Shown piece by piece: positions 12,680 through 22,633 of a stretch of DNA of 64,000 nucleotides (positions within the stretch are counted from its first letter, which is position 1; the number at the start of each line of letters is the position of its first letter). The DNA is from Epiperipatus broadwayi. Lineage: Eukaryota > Onychophora > Udeonychophora > Euonychophora > Peripatidae. A program made the translations under genes and the position numbers. The stretch spans positions 2,566,650-2,630,649 of the forward strand of contig JAQFVV010012477.1 of assembly GCA_028023455.1 (NCBI GenBank), in the 5' to 3' direction. The notes beneath the pieces are model-generated. The model saw only the letters and a list, made by a program, of their open reading frames with translations, did no database searches and was not told the origin of the DNA.

Positions 12680-12832
12680 AGCTATATATATATATATATA
12701 TATATATGAAAAATAAAAACAAGTTAGTCACGTAACCTGCTATCACTTGTTATTTATGATCAATAGATGGCGTCTTTACACTTGTTTCGGCGGTTTTGGT
12801 AAAGACGCCATCTATTGATCATATATATATAA
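12680..12832. repeat. Perfect 24-bp inverted repeat with 19-nt loop between (TA)n runs
   Basis: 12756-12779 (ATGATCAATAGATGGCGTCT plus TTAC) and 12799-12822 are exact reverse complements. The 19-nt spacer ACTTGTTTCGGCGGTTTTG is strikingly GC-rich for this region. (TA)n runs bound the unit at 12680-12707 and 12822-12832. Read on the minus strand, the loop gives CCGCCGAAACAAGTG, which recalls the GAAAC strings at Penelope-like 3' ends, but I could not draw a hammerhead from it. Confidence 0.85.
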
Positions 12833-12915
12833 ACTGGATAGATAGGTGTTAAATGGGTAGGTAGATAGATCATTTCATATGTTTGATCATAGAAGTAGAA
12901 AGATATTATATACAA

Positions 12916-14050
12916 ATATAGAAATAAAACAAACTAACTCCTTCTTGTTAAAACTTGATTTTTTATGACTATAATCATGAAAAAGAAACCCAATGTTTCG
13001 ACTATTTTTTATAGTCTTTTTCAAGGCACACTAAAATAAAATATATATACAATAAATATCACATATTCCCCCCAAAAAAAAAAATTGATTAAAAATTACA
13101 AAATATATCCATAACCAAAATTTTCTTTTTTTTTACCTTATCTCACTCCCCTTTCCTATTACAATCACAACTTAAACACAACTAATTCTTTTTAAAAAAT
13201 CTATATATATCAAATAAAAACTTTTAATTAAAAACCTATTATTTTCTTTTATCTTTTTCTATTAACATCCTATTTAATTCTGATTTTATTTCATTTATGT
13301 ATACACCCTCTTTTATTATCCTTTCATTATATCTCTTAATACATTCCAAAGGTTTTATTTCAAAAATTCCCATGCTTAAATTTATTCTTATGAATGTAAA
13401 TAGCAGAATTTTATCACCTAAATGCTGTTTTAATCTAGTTTTTAATTTATTTTTACTAGTCCCAATATATGTCATTTCTACATTCTTTCTAAAACAATTC
13501 AAACATTTTATCAAATAAACTGAATTCATAATGTCTAACCTATTATAATCCCCATTATTATTAATTAAAAAATTTAAATTTGCTTTCTTTTTATAAACTG
13601 GACAAATTGAAACATTATATTTCCTATTAATCATTTTAACTAATGTCTTAACTTTGATAAATAAATCTTTAGATATATTAAAACCAACATAAATAATCTT
13701 TTCTCTATTTCTATTCCTATCTAATCCCATTCTATTCTTTATTTTATTTATATTTTTATTAGAAAACAAATGTTCAACAACATCCCTAGGATAATCATTC
13801 ATAAAACATTCATTCCTAATAATATCAATCTCATTCTCAAACAAATTACTATTTGAACATAACTTAATTGCCCCAATAATTTTATTATTAACAATATTAA
13901 TTTTACTATGATTATCAATATCTGAAAACCAATTATTTGATAATTCAAAAAATGTTTTTTTCTAAACACAGATGTTTCTATAATAACACTACCATTCCTC
14001 TCATTTTTTTTAAAAATTCTAACATCCATATATTCAATAACATTAATATA
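12916..14050 (-). mobile_element. PLE1 minus-strand arm: 5'-truncated Penelope-like element
   Basis: This is the minus half of a palindrome whose other half is 14065-15201. It holds the 3' part of a Penelope-like retroelement: the segment after the RT core, the GIY-YIG endonuclease and the 3' untranslated end. The 3' end carries a hammerhead-like stem-loop at 12991-13025. The truncation points of the two arms are 14 nt apart (14051-14064). The outer ends of the arms match as far as AATATAGAAATAA and its complement, just inside flanking AT-rich DNA. No terminal repeat was identified beyond the arms. Confidence 0.85.
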
Positions 14051-14062
14051 TTCTTTTTCCAT
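13239..14062 (-). pseudogene. PLE1 Penelope-like ORF fragment with GIY-YIG endonuclease (minus copy)
   Basis: Two overlapping frames give one broken protein. The upstream frame (14062-13799) reads EYMDVRIFKKNERNGSVI then ETSVFRKKHFLN, matching the stretch after the PLE reverse transcriptase active site (FLDL then YRK). The downstream 201-residue frame (13844-13239) contains NECFMNDYPRDVV, a PLE-typical motif, then the endonuclease. In the endonuclease a C-x2-C pair (Cys114, Cys117) precedes Tyr126-Ile127-Gly128, Arg137 and His141, the GIY-YIG layout with the zinc-binding linker seen in endonuclease-bearing PLEs. After about residue 145 the frame runs GDKILLFTFIRINLSMG, where the plus copy has GDKNSAIYIHKNKFKHG, so two compensating indels scramble this segment. 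The RT core is absent. Inactive. Confidence 0.88.
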
Positions 14063-14272
14063 AGTATATTAATGTTATTGAATATATGGATGTTAGAATT
14101 TTAAGAAAAAATTGATAGGAATGGTAGTGTTATTATAGAAACATCTGTGTTAGAAAAAAAAAAATTTTTTGGATTATGAAATAATTGGTTTTCAGATATT
14201 GACAATCATAGTAAAATTAATATTGTTAATAATAAAATTATCAGGGCAATTAAGTTATGTTCAAATAGTAAT

Positions 14273-14878
14273 TTGTTTGAGAATGAGGTTGATATTATTA
14301 GGAATGGATGTTTTATGAATGATTATCCCAGGGGCGTAGTTGAACATTTGTTTTCTAATAAAAATATAAATAAAATAAGGAATAGAATGGGATTAGATAG
14401 GAATAGGAATAGAGAAAAGATTATTTATGTTGGTTTTAATATATCTAAAGATTTATTTATTAAAGTTAAGAAATTAGTTAAAATGATTAATAGGAAATAT
14501 AATGTTTCAATTTGTCCAGTTTATAAAAAGAAAGCAAATTTAAATTTTTTAATTAATAATAATGGGGATTATAATAGGTTAGACATTATAAATTCAGTTT
14601 ATTTGATAAAATGTTTGAATTGTTTTAGAAAGAAAGTAGAAATGATATATACTGGGATTAGTAAAAATAAATTAAAAACTAGATTAAAATAGCATTTAGG
14701 TGATAAAAATTCTGCTATTTACATTCATAAGAATAAATTTAAGCATGGGGATTTTGAAATAAAACCTTTGGAATGTATTAAGTCATATAATGAAAGGATA
14801 ATAAAAGAGGGTGTATACATAAATGAAATAAAACCAGAATTAAATAGGATGTTAATAGAAAAAGATAAAAGAAAATAA
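14273..14878 (+). pseudogene. PLE1 Penelope-like ORF fragment with GIY-YIG endonuclease (plus copy)
   Basis: The frame opens MFENEVDIIRNGCFMNDYPR and runs to a TAG at 14690-14692, which replaces the CAG for Gln140 of the minus copy. Past this stop the same frame continues with HLGDKNSAIYIHKNKFKHGD and ends in IEKDKRK at about 14878, so a single nonsense change separates it from a full C-terminus. Cys114 and Cys117 and the Tyr-Ile(Thr)-Gly region are kept (here MIYTGIS, so YIG has become YTG). The substitution in the YIG motif plus the stop imply loss of endonuclease activity. The two arms therefore carry different lesions. Confidence 0.86.
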
Positions 14879-15095
14879 TAGGTTTTTAATTAAAAGTTTT
14901 TATTTGATATATATAGATTTTTAAAAAGGAATTAGTTGTGTTTAAGTTGTGATTGTAATAGGAAAGGGGAGTGAGATAAGGTAAAAAAAAAAAGAAAATT
15001 TTGGTTATGGATATATTTTGTAATTTTTAATTAATTATTTTTTTTTTTTTTGGAATATGTGATATTTATTGTATATATATTTTATTTTAGTGTGC

Positions 15096-15130
15096 CTTGA
15101 AAAAGACTATAAAAAATAGTCGAAACGTTG
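15096..15130 (+). ncRNA. Hammerhead-ribozyme-like stem-loop at the PLE1 3' end
   Basis: CTTGAAAAA, stem GACTA, loop TAAAAAA, stem TAGTC, then GAAACGTTGG. Mirror copy at 12991-13025 with one change in the distal part (AAACATTGG). Same architecture as the PLE2 motif with an unrelated stem sequence, which argues for selection on structure. The box departs from CUGANGA. Confidence 0.5.
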
Positions 15131-15201
15131 GATTTCTTTTTCATGATTATAGTCATAAAAAATCAAGTTTTAAAAAGGAGTTAGTTTGTCTTATTTCTAT
15201 A

Positions 15202-15652
15202 TTAGATATATATGAACTATTTTGAAAAGAAGAACTGTGTGCTGGATATATTAAATTATTATTATATAGAAATATATGTAATAACTCTTCAATATGACTG
15301 GTTATTTTTAAATGAAATCATGACAACTTATATTTTTAGAATAATATAAATGTTAGTTTTAGTTATACATGACCATGATAACCATCTTCAAAAATAAACC
15401 TATAAAGATAAATAGGTTTAAAGTTTGATATATTAATCATATTAAAAGCATGCTATTAAAATTTATATTAAAAAACTATTTTTTTATGTGAAAATATTCA
15501 TTAATTATCAATTATTAGATAAAGGATAATAAGCTTTTAAGAAAATCTGTATATACTTCAACTATGGTAATACTTCGCATTTAAAATGTTTCTATATAAA
15601 TATTTATTTCACCATAACAAAAAGTTTTTTTTAATATATTTCTGTCTGCTTT
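15202..15652. other. AT-rich sequence, nothing recognised
   Basis: No ORF and no match seen elsewhere in the window. Confidence 0.5.
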
Positions 15653-15667
15653 AATACAATAATTTTT

Positions 15668-15765
15668 TCCCCATGTGTCAAAGCATCGGCTGGGAAGCGA
15701 ACCCGAAAACCTGGGACAACTCCTTGTAATGCGGCTGTGTTGACCACTCGATCACTAACGCTTGA
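15668..15765 (-). mobile_element. tRNA-derived SINE, minus strand, with imperfect target-site duplication
   Basis: On the minus strand it reads as the same tRNA-like unit as 11601-11701. The B-box-like GGTTCGCTTCC complements GGAAGCGAACC at about 15691-15701, and the A-box end lies near GACCACTCGATCACTAACG. Flanks AATACAATAATTTTT (15653-15667) and AATACAATAAATT (about 15768-15780) look like a slightly diverged target-site duplication. The outer end CCATGTGTCA matches the ACACATG tail of the first copy. Confidence 0.82.
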
Positions 15766-15780
15766 AAAATACAATAAATT

Positions 15781-16554
15781 TTAATGTTAATGTTTATGAA
15801 GTGTTTTAAATAAATATTAATATCACAGAATTATAATTTTTTAAAAAAATTGAATGGTTTATTATTTGAGAATTGATAAAAATTTGGGGCACAGAAGTGA
15901 CGAGTACAGTGTTGTGATCAGTGGACTTGAGTTTCAGAATTTAATTCTTTCGCTGCACTAAATGATATTCTGCATATAATTAAAACAAATTGACTTATTA
16001 AAAGTATGATTTATATTTAGATGTATTTTTTGCCCGTCAGAATTTGTTTTAGTAATTAATAAAAAATATTAAATATCATTATAGAGTTACTTATGCTACA
16101 CTTTTTTTTTTCCAATTTAAACAAAAAAAAAGCCTAAGACGGGGTCGATAGAGTATACCAATTTCATTTACTTATTACAAAATCCATGCTGAGTATTTTC
16201 GATTTTATTAGTGCATTTTCTAGTTAAAGAGATTTTTATTTGAGAGGGAATTTATTTTATATTATATAAAAAAAGCTCGAATATACAATGACTCATTTGT
16301 CATGTGATTGCCTTCATATTTTTTTAAAATAATTTTTATACGAAAAAAATATATAGTCCTCCTTTTAAAATAGGACATTCTTTTGTTTTTGTTTTTTAAA
16401 AGAAAAAAACATTATACGTAATGACTTTTATTCTTTGCTGCTTATTCTCATGTCAAAAAAGAATAAAGACTGGACAAAATACAGTTATTAGTTAAGTTTC
16501 AACTAGTATCATTTTTTTATTTCATGTAGTCAGATTATAATCATTCTAATTATC
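15781..16554. other. AT-rich sequence, nothing recognised
   Basis: Contains homopolymer runs, including CTTTTTTTTT near 16100, but no coding or repeat feature that I can support. Confidence 0.5.
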
Positions 16555-17996
16555 AATCCAATTTCTTCCAGATATCTGTGCAATAAAAACATAGCTATGC
16601 CATCAAATTGTTGGTCATAAATGAGTTTCTGGTATTTTTAGCTAGAAGATAAAATTTTGGCAAAGTAAAACATTAAATTCACATAATTTTATTGTTCTAA
16701 GATTATTTGCAAGCCCTTTGCCTCGCATGAGCCATTTGTCTCAGAATATACCATTTAAAAATTGATTGGATCTTTAATTAATTAAAAATATCATAGAATA
16801 AAAAAAGTCACAGAATAAAAAAAAATATATAATTACAAACAGAAGCTAGAACAGAAGAGTTTGTAAAAGAAAATATGATAAACAAATTAAAAAAATTAAT
16901 ACTAATAGGCAAAAGAATTATTTAAGATAAAATTTATCCAAACCACTTCAAACACTTTTTAGGAAAACTCTTTACTTATACGTATATACATACGCCTTAG
17001 GTGTATGTATATATGTACAATGTTTATATGTACAAATAAAGAGTTTTGCTAAAAGGTGTTCAAAGTGGTTTGGATAAATTGTATTTATAGGATATTACAG
17101 CAAAATAAAAAAAAAAGATTTTGGTAATATTTATGAAGAATTGAATAACAGGAAGGAAAGAATGGTATTATTATATAGTTATGTATTTTATTTTGTTCCT
17201 TATATCATAGCTCTGAAAAAAACTGCAGAACAGTTCGAAATGTAAAGTGTATGTATCTATGTACAAATAAAGAGTTTTGCTAAAAAATGTTTAAAGTGGT
17301 TTGGATAAATTGTATGTATAGGGTATTACAGCAAAATAAAGAAAAGCGTGATTTTGGTAATATTTATGAATTATTTAAGATAAAGAAGAAATGAAATCAT
17401 CTGGTCTCAGGATTATTAAGAAGAAGGAAATATTGAAAATTGATAAACTTTTAAAAAAAACAGCCCCATCATATTTCCACCTTGGTGAGATTTACAGAAA
17501 ATTTTCATATTACTTTAATGTGTAAAATTATAATTACTAAGTTATAAAATTATTTGAAAGTACTTGACAGACAAAAAAATTCAAAAATAAAAATATTAAA
17601 AAATCAAATGAAAATATATTAAAACTCATGGGATCTGCATCCGTATGGACTCATCTACAAATAACTGTTAGTTCAAAAAGAAAAACTGAAATTTCTGATA
17701 AGCAAGCCATAAATTAAACAGTATCTGGTCCATATGTTAAGAATATTAAAAATGATACAAATCCCTATGTAATCAAATACCTTCTTGCCAAGATTCTGCA
17801 AAACTTTAATAAAGATGAGAAAAAACTATTATGATCCATGTTTTTAATGATGGAAATTTTGTTAAAGCAAATAGATTACACTGTTTATTTATCTTTCCTA
17901 AGTTCTTCATGGTCAAGTTCATAATGAAACTGCTAATCCTCTATTGCTTTTTAGGCATTTTCCTTGGAGGTCTTTTTTCATTCATATTTTTGTAGC
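16555..17996 (+). repeat. 1.4-kb dispersed repeat D, copy 1, with nested Penelope-like terminal pieces
   Basis: Matches 33431-34846 along its whole length in direct orientation, starting ATCCAATTTCTTCCAGATAT and ending TTTCATTCATATTTTTGTAG; flanks then diverge at both ends. Inside, TTTATCCAAACCACTTCAAA at about 16933 is inverted relative to 17037-17080, which recurs in direct orientation at 17265-17310. A hammerhead-like CTCTGAAAAAAACTGCAGAA with CAGTTCGAAATG lies at 17211-17242. The last 350 bp hold short coding-like strings (for example a frame with PYVKNIKNDTNPYVIKYLL) that I cannot assign. It looks like an old Penelope-related element. Confidence 0.78.
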
Positions 17997-19010
17997 TCAT
18001 GAATTAAATGTACAAATTTTATTTTTTATTGACTGATTTATAGTAGTCATGGATAACAATCAAAGTAGCCACACCTACAAAATAAACCTTTATGCAGATC
18101 TAATCAGGTTTCTTGATCACTACCATCTCCATATCAATAATATAATTAAATGAAAAAATAAATAATCTACTTAGAAGTTGGATGAGAAATAAACAAGCAG
18201 CAAAATTATTAACAATAACAATAATTTTAATTAACAAACAGAATGAGAATAATATAAAAAATATATTTACTGCTAATATTGTATGAAGAGCATACATGAC
18301 AGAAAAAAATCTTTATTGATTTATAATAATTCATAAAGAAAGAGTTTATATTAAGTTAATCCAATTACCTTTATGTCTCTGTGAGATCACATTTTATTAG
18401 CTTGTGAATGTAGATATGTGATCATCAAAATCATTTTTTGTATGTCAGCAAACAATTTTCTAATGACTTAATATCTCTTGGTTTGTTTCAAAAGTAGTTT
18501 ATTGCCATTGAAATTAATTAGATTTATTAATCAATTCATAGAAGAATATTTTCATTTGATAATTAATTAGACTGCAAGTTTTCTTATAGCAACTATCACA
18601 CATTTTCAGCTTCAGACAACAATTACTTGATCGAAAGAATGGAAGTTAATTTCGAAGGCATTTCTTTGTTTATAGTTCTATACTCAGCTACATAACTGGA
18701 AATATTAGCATAAGGCATTCTGGAGTTTTCTTTACTTCATAGACTGTATCATCAACTTAAATCATCATTACAATTTTTATTGATTTCTTTCTTATAAGTG
18801 ACATGACAAAGAAGTGACAATTCCCTCCTTTTATGTAAAGCACATGATCCAAAAATTTCCAATTGCTTTTTATAGTCACATTATTTTAAAATAGTTAACT
18901 TTATTTAAAATAAAGAATGATAATAAAATTTTAGTTTTTACTATTATTATTATTAAATAAATTACTTCATACTTTATTTACACATATGACTTATATATAT
19001 ATATTGTAAC
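17997..19010. other. AT-rich sequence, nothing recognised
   Basis: A 65-residue minus-strand frame at 18100-18297 is hydrophobic, but there is no support for its being a gene. Nothing else was found. Confidence 0.5.
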
Positions 19011-19045
19011 CATCCGCTATGTGTAAATAAACTATGATGTAATGT

Positions 19046-19072
<27 letters not shown>
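19011..19072. repeat. (TA)n tract at the PLE2 boundary
   Basis: A (TA)14-type run at about 19046-19073 is joined directly to AAACATTACAAGCATAAAGC, the outer end of the minus PLE2 copy. The short GTAACCATCCGCTATGTGTAA just upstream partly mirrors TTACACATATGAC nearby. Confidence 0.75.
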
Positions 19073-19076
<4 letters not shown>

Positions 19077-19244
19077 ATTACAAGCATAAAGCTAAACTAG
19101 TCAATATAAAATCAAAACTACCCCAAATCCAAAATTAAACCAGACCAGCATAAAAATAATATAAAAACACAACCTAAGGTTTCACTGCTACAAGCAGACT
19201 TCTCAAGTGTAAAGAACTACAAAAACTACACAATATATATAATA

Positions 19245-21651
19245 TTAAAAACTACCCACAAATCCATTCACTTCCCATCCACCCTTAATATTAAAAGAAC
19301 TCTTAAATAAGTTAATTGCTTCAGAATAATAAATTTTCAATAATAAAGACTCTTTAATTCTTTTTTTGATTTCATTTCTCTCAAAGAAGACAACCTTAGC
19401 TTCATCAAAATCAATAGTGTGGCCTGTATCTTTTTCATGGACATACAAAGCCGAACTAAGATATCTATTTTTAACTCTACTTTTATGAACCTTTATTCTT
19501 TCATTTAAACTCAAACTACTCTGACCTATGTAAACCTTCTTACAAAATAAACAAGGAATAAAATATACTACACCAGGAATAGTCTTTCTATCAAAAACTT
19601 CTTTTGTATTATTTAATAAATTATTCAATGTAACACCCCTTTTCCAAGCAATTTTCTTATTTCCAAACAATATACTATTTCTACACACAATTTTATAAGA
19701 AGACAATTTAAATGGCAAAGAAATAAAATCATATTTTTCTTTAACCTTTACATCCTTACAAATATTACTATTAAATAAAATACTTTTAACAAATTTATCA
19801 GAGTATCCAACACTCAAGTAATCTTTATAAAATTGATATTTCTGAAACAAAGCAACCCCACTAGAATTATTTAATTTAATATTTCTATGACAATAATTCC
19901 TTAAAGCAGCTACTTTATGAGATACAGACTGATAGCTATCAGGTTTAATTATAGATCTTAATTCTTTACTTTTAACTAAATGACTGCACAATAAACAATT
20001 AGTTTCTACATTTCTAATCACCAAAAGATCTAAAAATTTTAACTTACCAAAATCTAACCCCCCCTCCTTCTAACACAAATTTTATAGAAGGATCAAAACA
20101 ATTAAACTCATTTACAAATTCCTCCAATTTATCATTCTCAACTACAAATAAACAATCATCAACATATCTGACAAATAATTTTACATATAAACAATTCTTT
20201 TTAATAATAATTTCCTCTTCCATAAAACTAATATAAACTGAACATACTAAAGGAGAAATAATATAACGTATTATCCAACCTTCCTTAATCTTATAAAAAT
20301 TACCTTTATAAGTAAAATACATAGAATCTTCCAATAACAAAAGCAAATCTTTAATTACCTTAATTTTATTTTTTGATAAAGAACCTTTTCTTAATCAATA
20401 CAGACAAAAGAACATGAATATTAACAGACTGATACATATTTTCAATATCTAAACTTCCAAATACCCAATTACTTTCCATTTTAAAATTATTAATCTTATC
20501 AAAAGCCTCAAAAGAAGAAGAAACTGAGTACTGACCAAAATCAACAAATTGTTTTAAAAAATTATTCAAGAATCTAGAAATACCCTCTACAACACTACCT
20601 GTAAAATCAAAAATAAATCTTAAAGGAAAACCATCTTTATGAGTTTTAATATTCACAAACATCTTAGCTGATGTAAAATCATTAGGATAGCATTTTAAAT
20701 AATCTACTCTATTAAAAATTTTTAAATTAACCATTTTCTTCATAATATCTATCAATTTTCTTTTAATCAAATTACCTGGATCTTTATCTAACAACATATA
20801 TTTACCATTATTTAATTCTCTATCCATTTTCTTTTTGAATTCATCTCCTTTCATAATAACAAACCTACCAGCTTTGTCTTCATGAGAAATGATTACATCA
20901 TTAGCAATTAACCTATTCTTAAGATGTTTAATCTCAGCAGGATTAATAACAAATTTTTCTTTCCTTTTTAAACTTTTATGCAAAATCGATTGAATACCTA
21001 CTTTCTGCTCATTGCTCAAATTACTAGATTCAATAGACGAAATTGTATCCAAAACTATATTTTTTGAATGAAATGGAACAAAATTAGGGCCTTTATCAAG
21101 AATATCTAATTCTCTATCATTTAACTTCAAATCAGAAAGATTAACAACTCTATCCTCAGAAACATTATTCTCATACCCTTTATCACTACAATAAATTTTA
21201 TTAACTTTCTCAAACAACCACTTTAATTTTCTTTCATATTTTTTACAATAGAAATTTGACCTATTCTGTCTAAATTGTCTCATAAAAAAATTCAAAATTG
21301 AATAATTAAAATCTTGCCTCCTTTCTAAATAATATCTATTCCTTTTATATAGATAAATAAATTTATAAAACTTTACAAAAGTATCTTTTAAAAAACTATT
21401 CAATATATATGTTTGTAACTTAAAAGCTAAATTCCTATTTTGAAGCAACTTTTTATTTTTACTAAAATTAATAACACAGCACCTAAGAAAAGCACTAAAT
21501 TTTCTACATTTTTACGAAAATAAATCTGCCATCGTGAAGACTCTATCCTATCACTCAATCTAGACAAATTTTTAATCCTTCTAATATCATTAAATGGAAA
21601 ATTATTAAAAATTAAACTCCACAAACCCATACTAAAAAACCCAATTACCAA
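19245..21651 (-). pseudogene. PLE2 reverse transcriptase / GIY-YIG endonuclease, minus copy, frameshifted
   Basis: The Penelope-like polyprotein is split into four frames. 21651-21427 is the N-terminal leader. 21448-20366 (360 aa) holds the RT fingers with KTHKDGFPLRFIFDFTG at about 268-284 and motif A GSLDIENMYQSV at 331-342. 20346-20044 has motif B-like ISPLVCSVY and catalytic YVDD at 61-64. 20024-19245 (259 aa) carries GIY-YIG with Cys158, Cys161, Tyr165-Ile-Gly167, Arg176 and His180. The break between the last two frames lies in a run of seven G (minus strand, about 20058-20064); six would keep RT and endonuclease in one frame, followed by FLDL-LVIRN. The domain order and the C-x2-C linker are those of endonuclease-bearing PLEs. 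As read it is inactive, with few lesions. Confidence 0.93.
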
Positions 21652-21923
21652 TACCCTTATAAATTAAAACCCAATAAAAACATACACACACTTCTATATA
21701 TATAACTAAATAACCACACATATACTCTTTCAACCAAACTCAAACAACAAACATAATATACATAAATGACACTCAAATATATCAATAATTAAAAACAAAA
21801 ATTATATCAATAATAAAACGTCAATAATTAATATCAATAATAAAATATATCAATAATAAAAAAAAAATCTTTACACTACATCAGCAAAACTACTCTTAAA
21901 GGCAAAAAAACTCATTAAAATGT

Positions 21924-22239
21924 AAACATTACAAGCATAAAGCTAAACTAGTCAATATAAAATCAAAACTACCCCAAATCCAAAATTAAAACAGACCAGC
22001 ATAAAAATAATATAAAAACACAACCTAAGGTTTCACTGCCACAAACAGACTTCTCAAGTGTAAAGAACTACAAAAACTACACAATATATATAATATTAAA
22101 AACTACCCATAAACCCATTCACTTCCCATCCACCCTTAATATTAAAAGAACTCTTAAATAAGTTAATTGCTTCAGAATAATAAATTTTCAATAATAAAGA
22201 CTCTTTAATTCTTCTTTTGATTTCATTTCTCTCAAAGAA
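21924..22239 (-). repeat. PLE2 minus copy, 5' pseudo-LTR
   Basis: Near-identical direct copy of 19073-19385: ACATTACAAGCATAAAGCTA through TTCATTTCTCTCAAAGAA. It encodes the last residues of the PLE2 endonuclease out of context and a hammerhead-like motif at 22025-22058, here with ACTGCCACAAACAGA in the stem-loop. It fills most of the palindrome's centre; the part from about 22036 to 22239 has no mirror partner. Confidence 0.87.
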
Positions 22240-22633
22240 TATACATAAATACCTTAGGTTGTGTTTTATATTATTTTTATGCTGGTCTGGTTTAATTTTG
22301 GATTTGGGGTAGTTTTGATTTTATATTGACTAGTTTAGCTTTATGCTTGCAATGTTTACATTTTAATGAGTTTTTTGCCTTTAAGAGTAGTTTTGCTGAT
22401 ATAGTGTAAAGATTTTTTTTTTTTTATTATTGATATATTTTATTATTGATATTAATTATTGACATTTTATTATTGATATAATTTTTGTTTTTAATTATTG
22501 ATATATTTGAGTGTCATTTATGTATATTATGTTTGTTGTTTGAGTTTGGTTGAAAGAGTATATGTGTGGTTATTTAGTTATATATATATAGAAGTGTGTG
22601 TATGTTTTTATTGGGTTTTAATTTATAAGGGTA

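Larger units (their letters stand above)
14065..15201 (+). mobile_element. PLE1 plus-strand arm: 5'-truncated Penelope-like element
   Basis: Mirror image of 12916-14050, with a small number of differences over about 1.13 kb. It begins at TATATTAATG (14065), the exact complement of the left arm's inner edge. A hammerhead-like stem-loop lies at 15096-15130 near its outer end. The high similarity between arms implies that the palindrome formed recently or is kept alike by gene conversion. Confidence 0.85.
19073..22239 (-). mobile_element. PLE2 minus copy: Penelope-like element with pseudo-LTRs
   Basis: A near-full-length Penelope-like element read right to left. A direct repeat of about 310 bp (19073-19385 and 21924-22239) sits at both ends, both parts in minus orientation. 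It includes the last part of the GIY-YIG coding region, the hammerhead-like stem-loop and the 3' end. Such terminal duplications of the 3' region (pseudo-LTRs) are known for Penelope elements. Between them lie a leader (21652-21923) and the RT/GIY-YIG ORF. Together with 22250-25189 the copy forms a palindrome centred near 22145. Confidence 0.88.

Noticed and set aside
13297-13518. 73-residue plus-strand frame in PLE1
   Set aside because: Antisense shadow of the GIY-YIG coding region.
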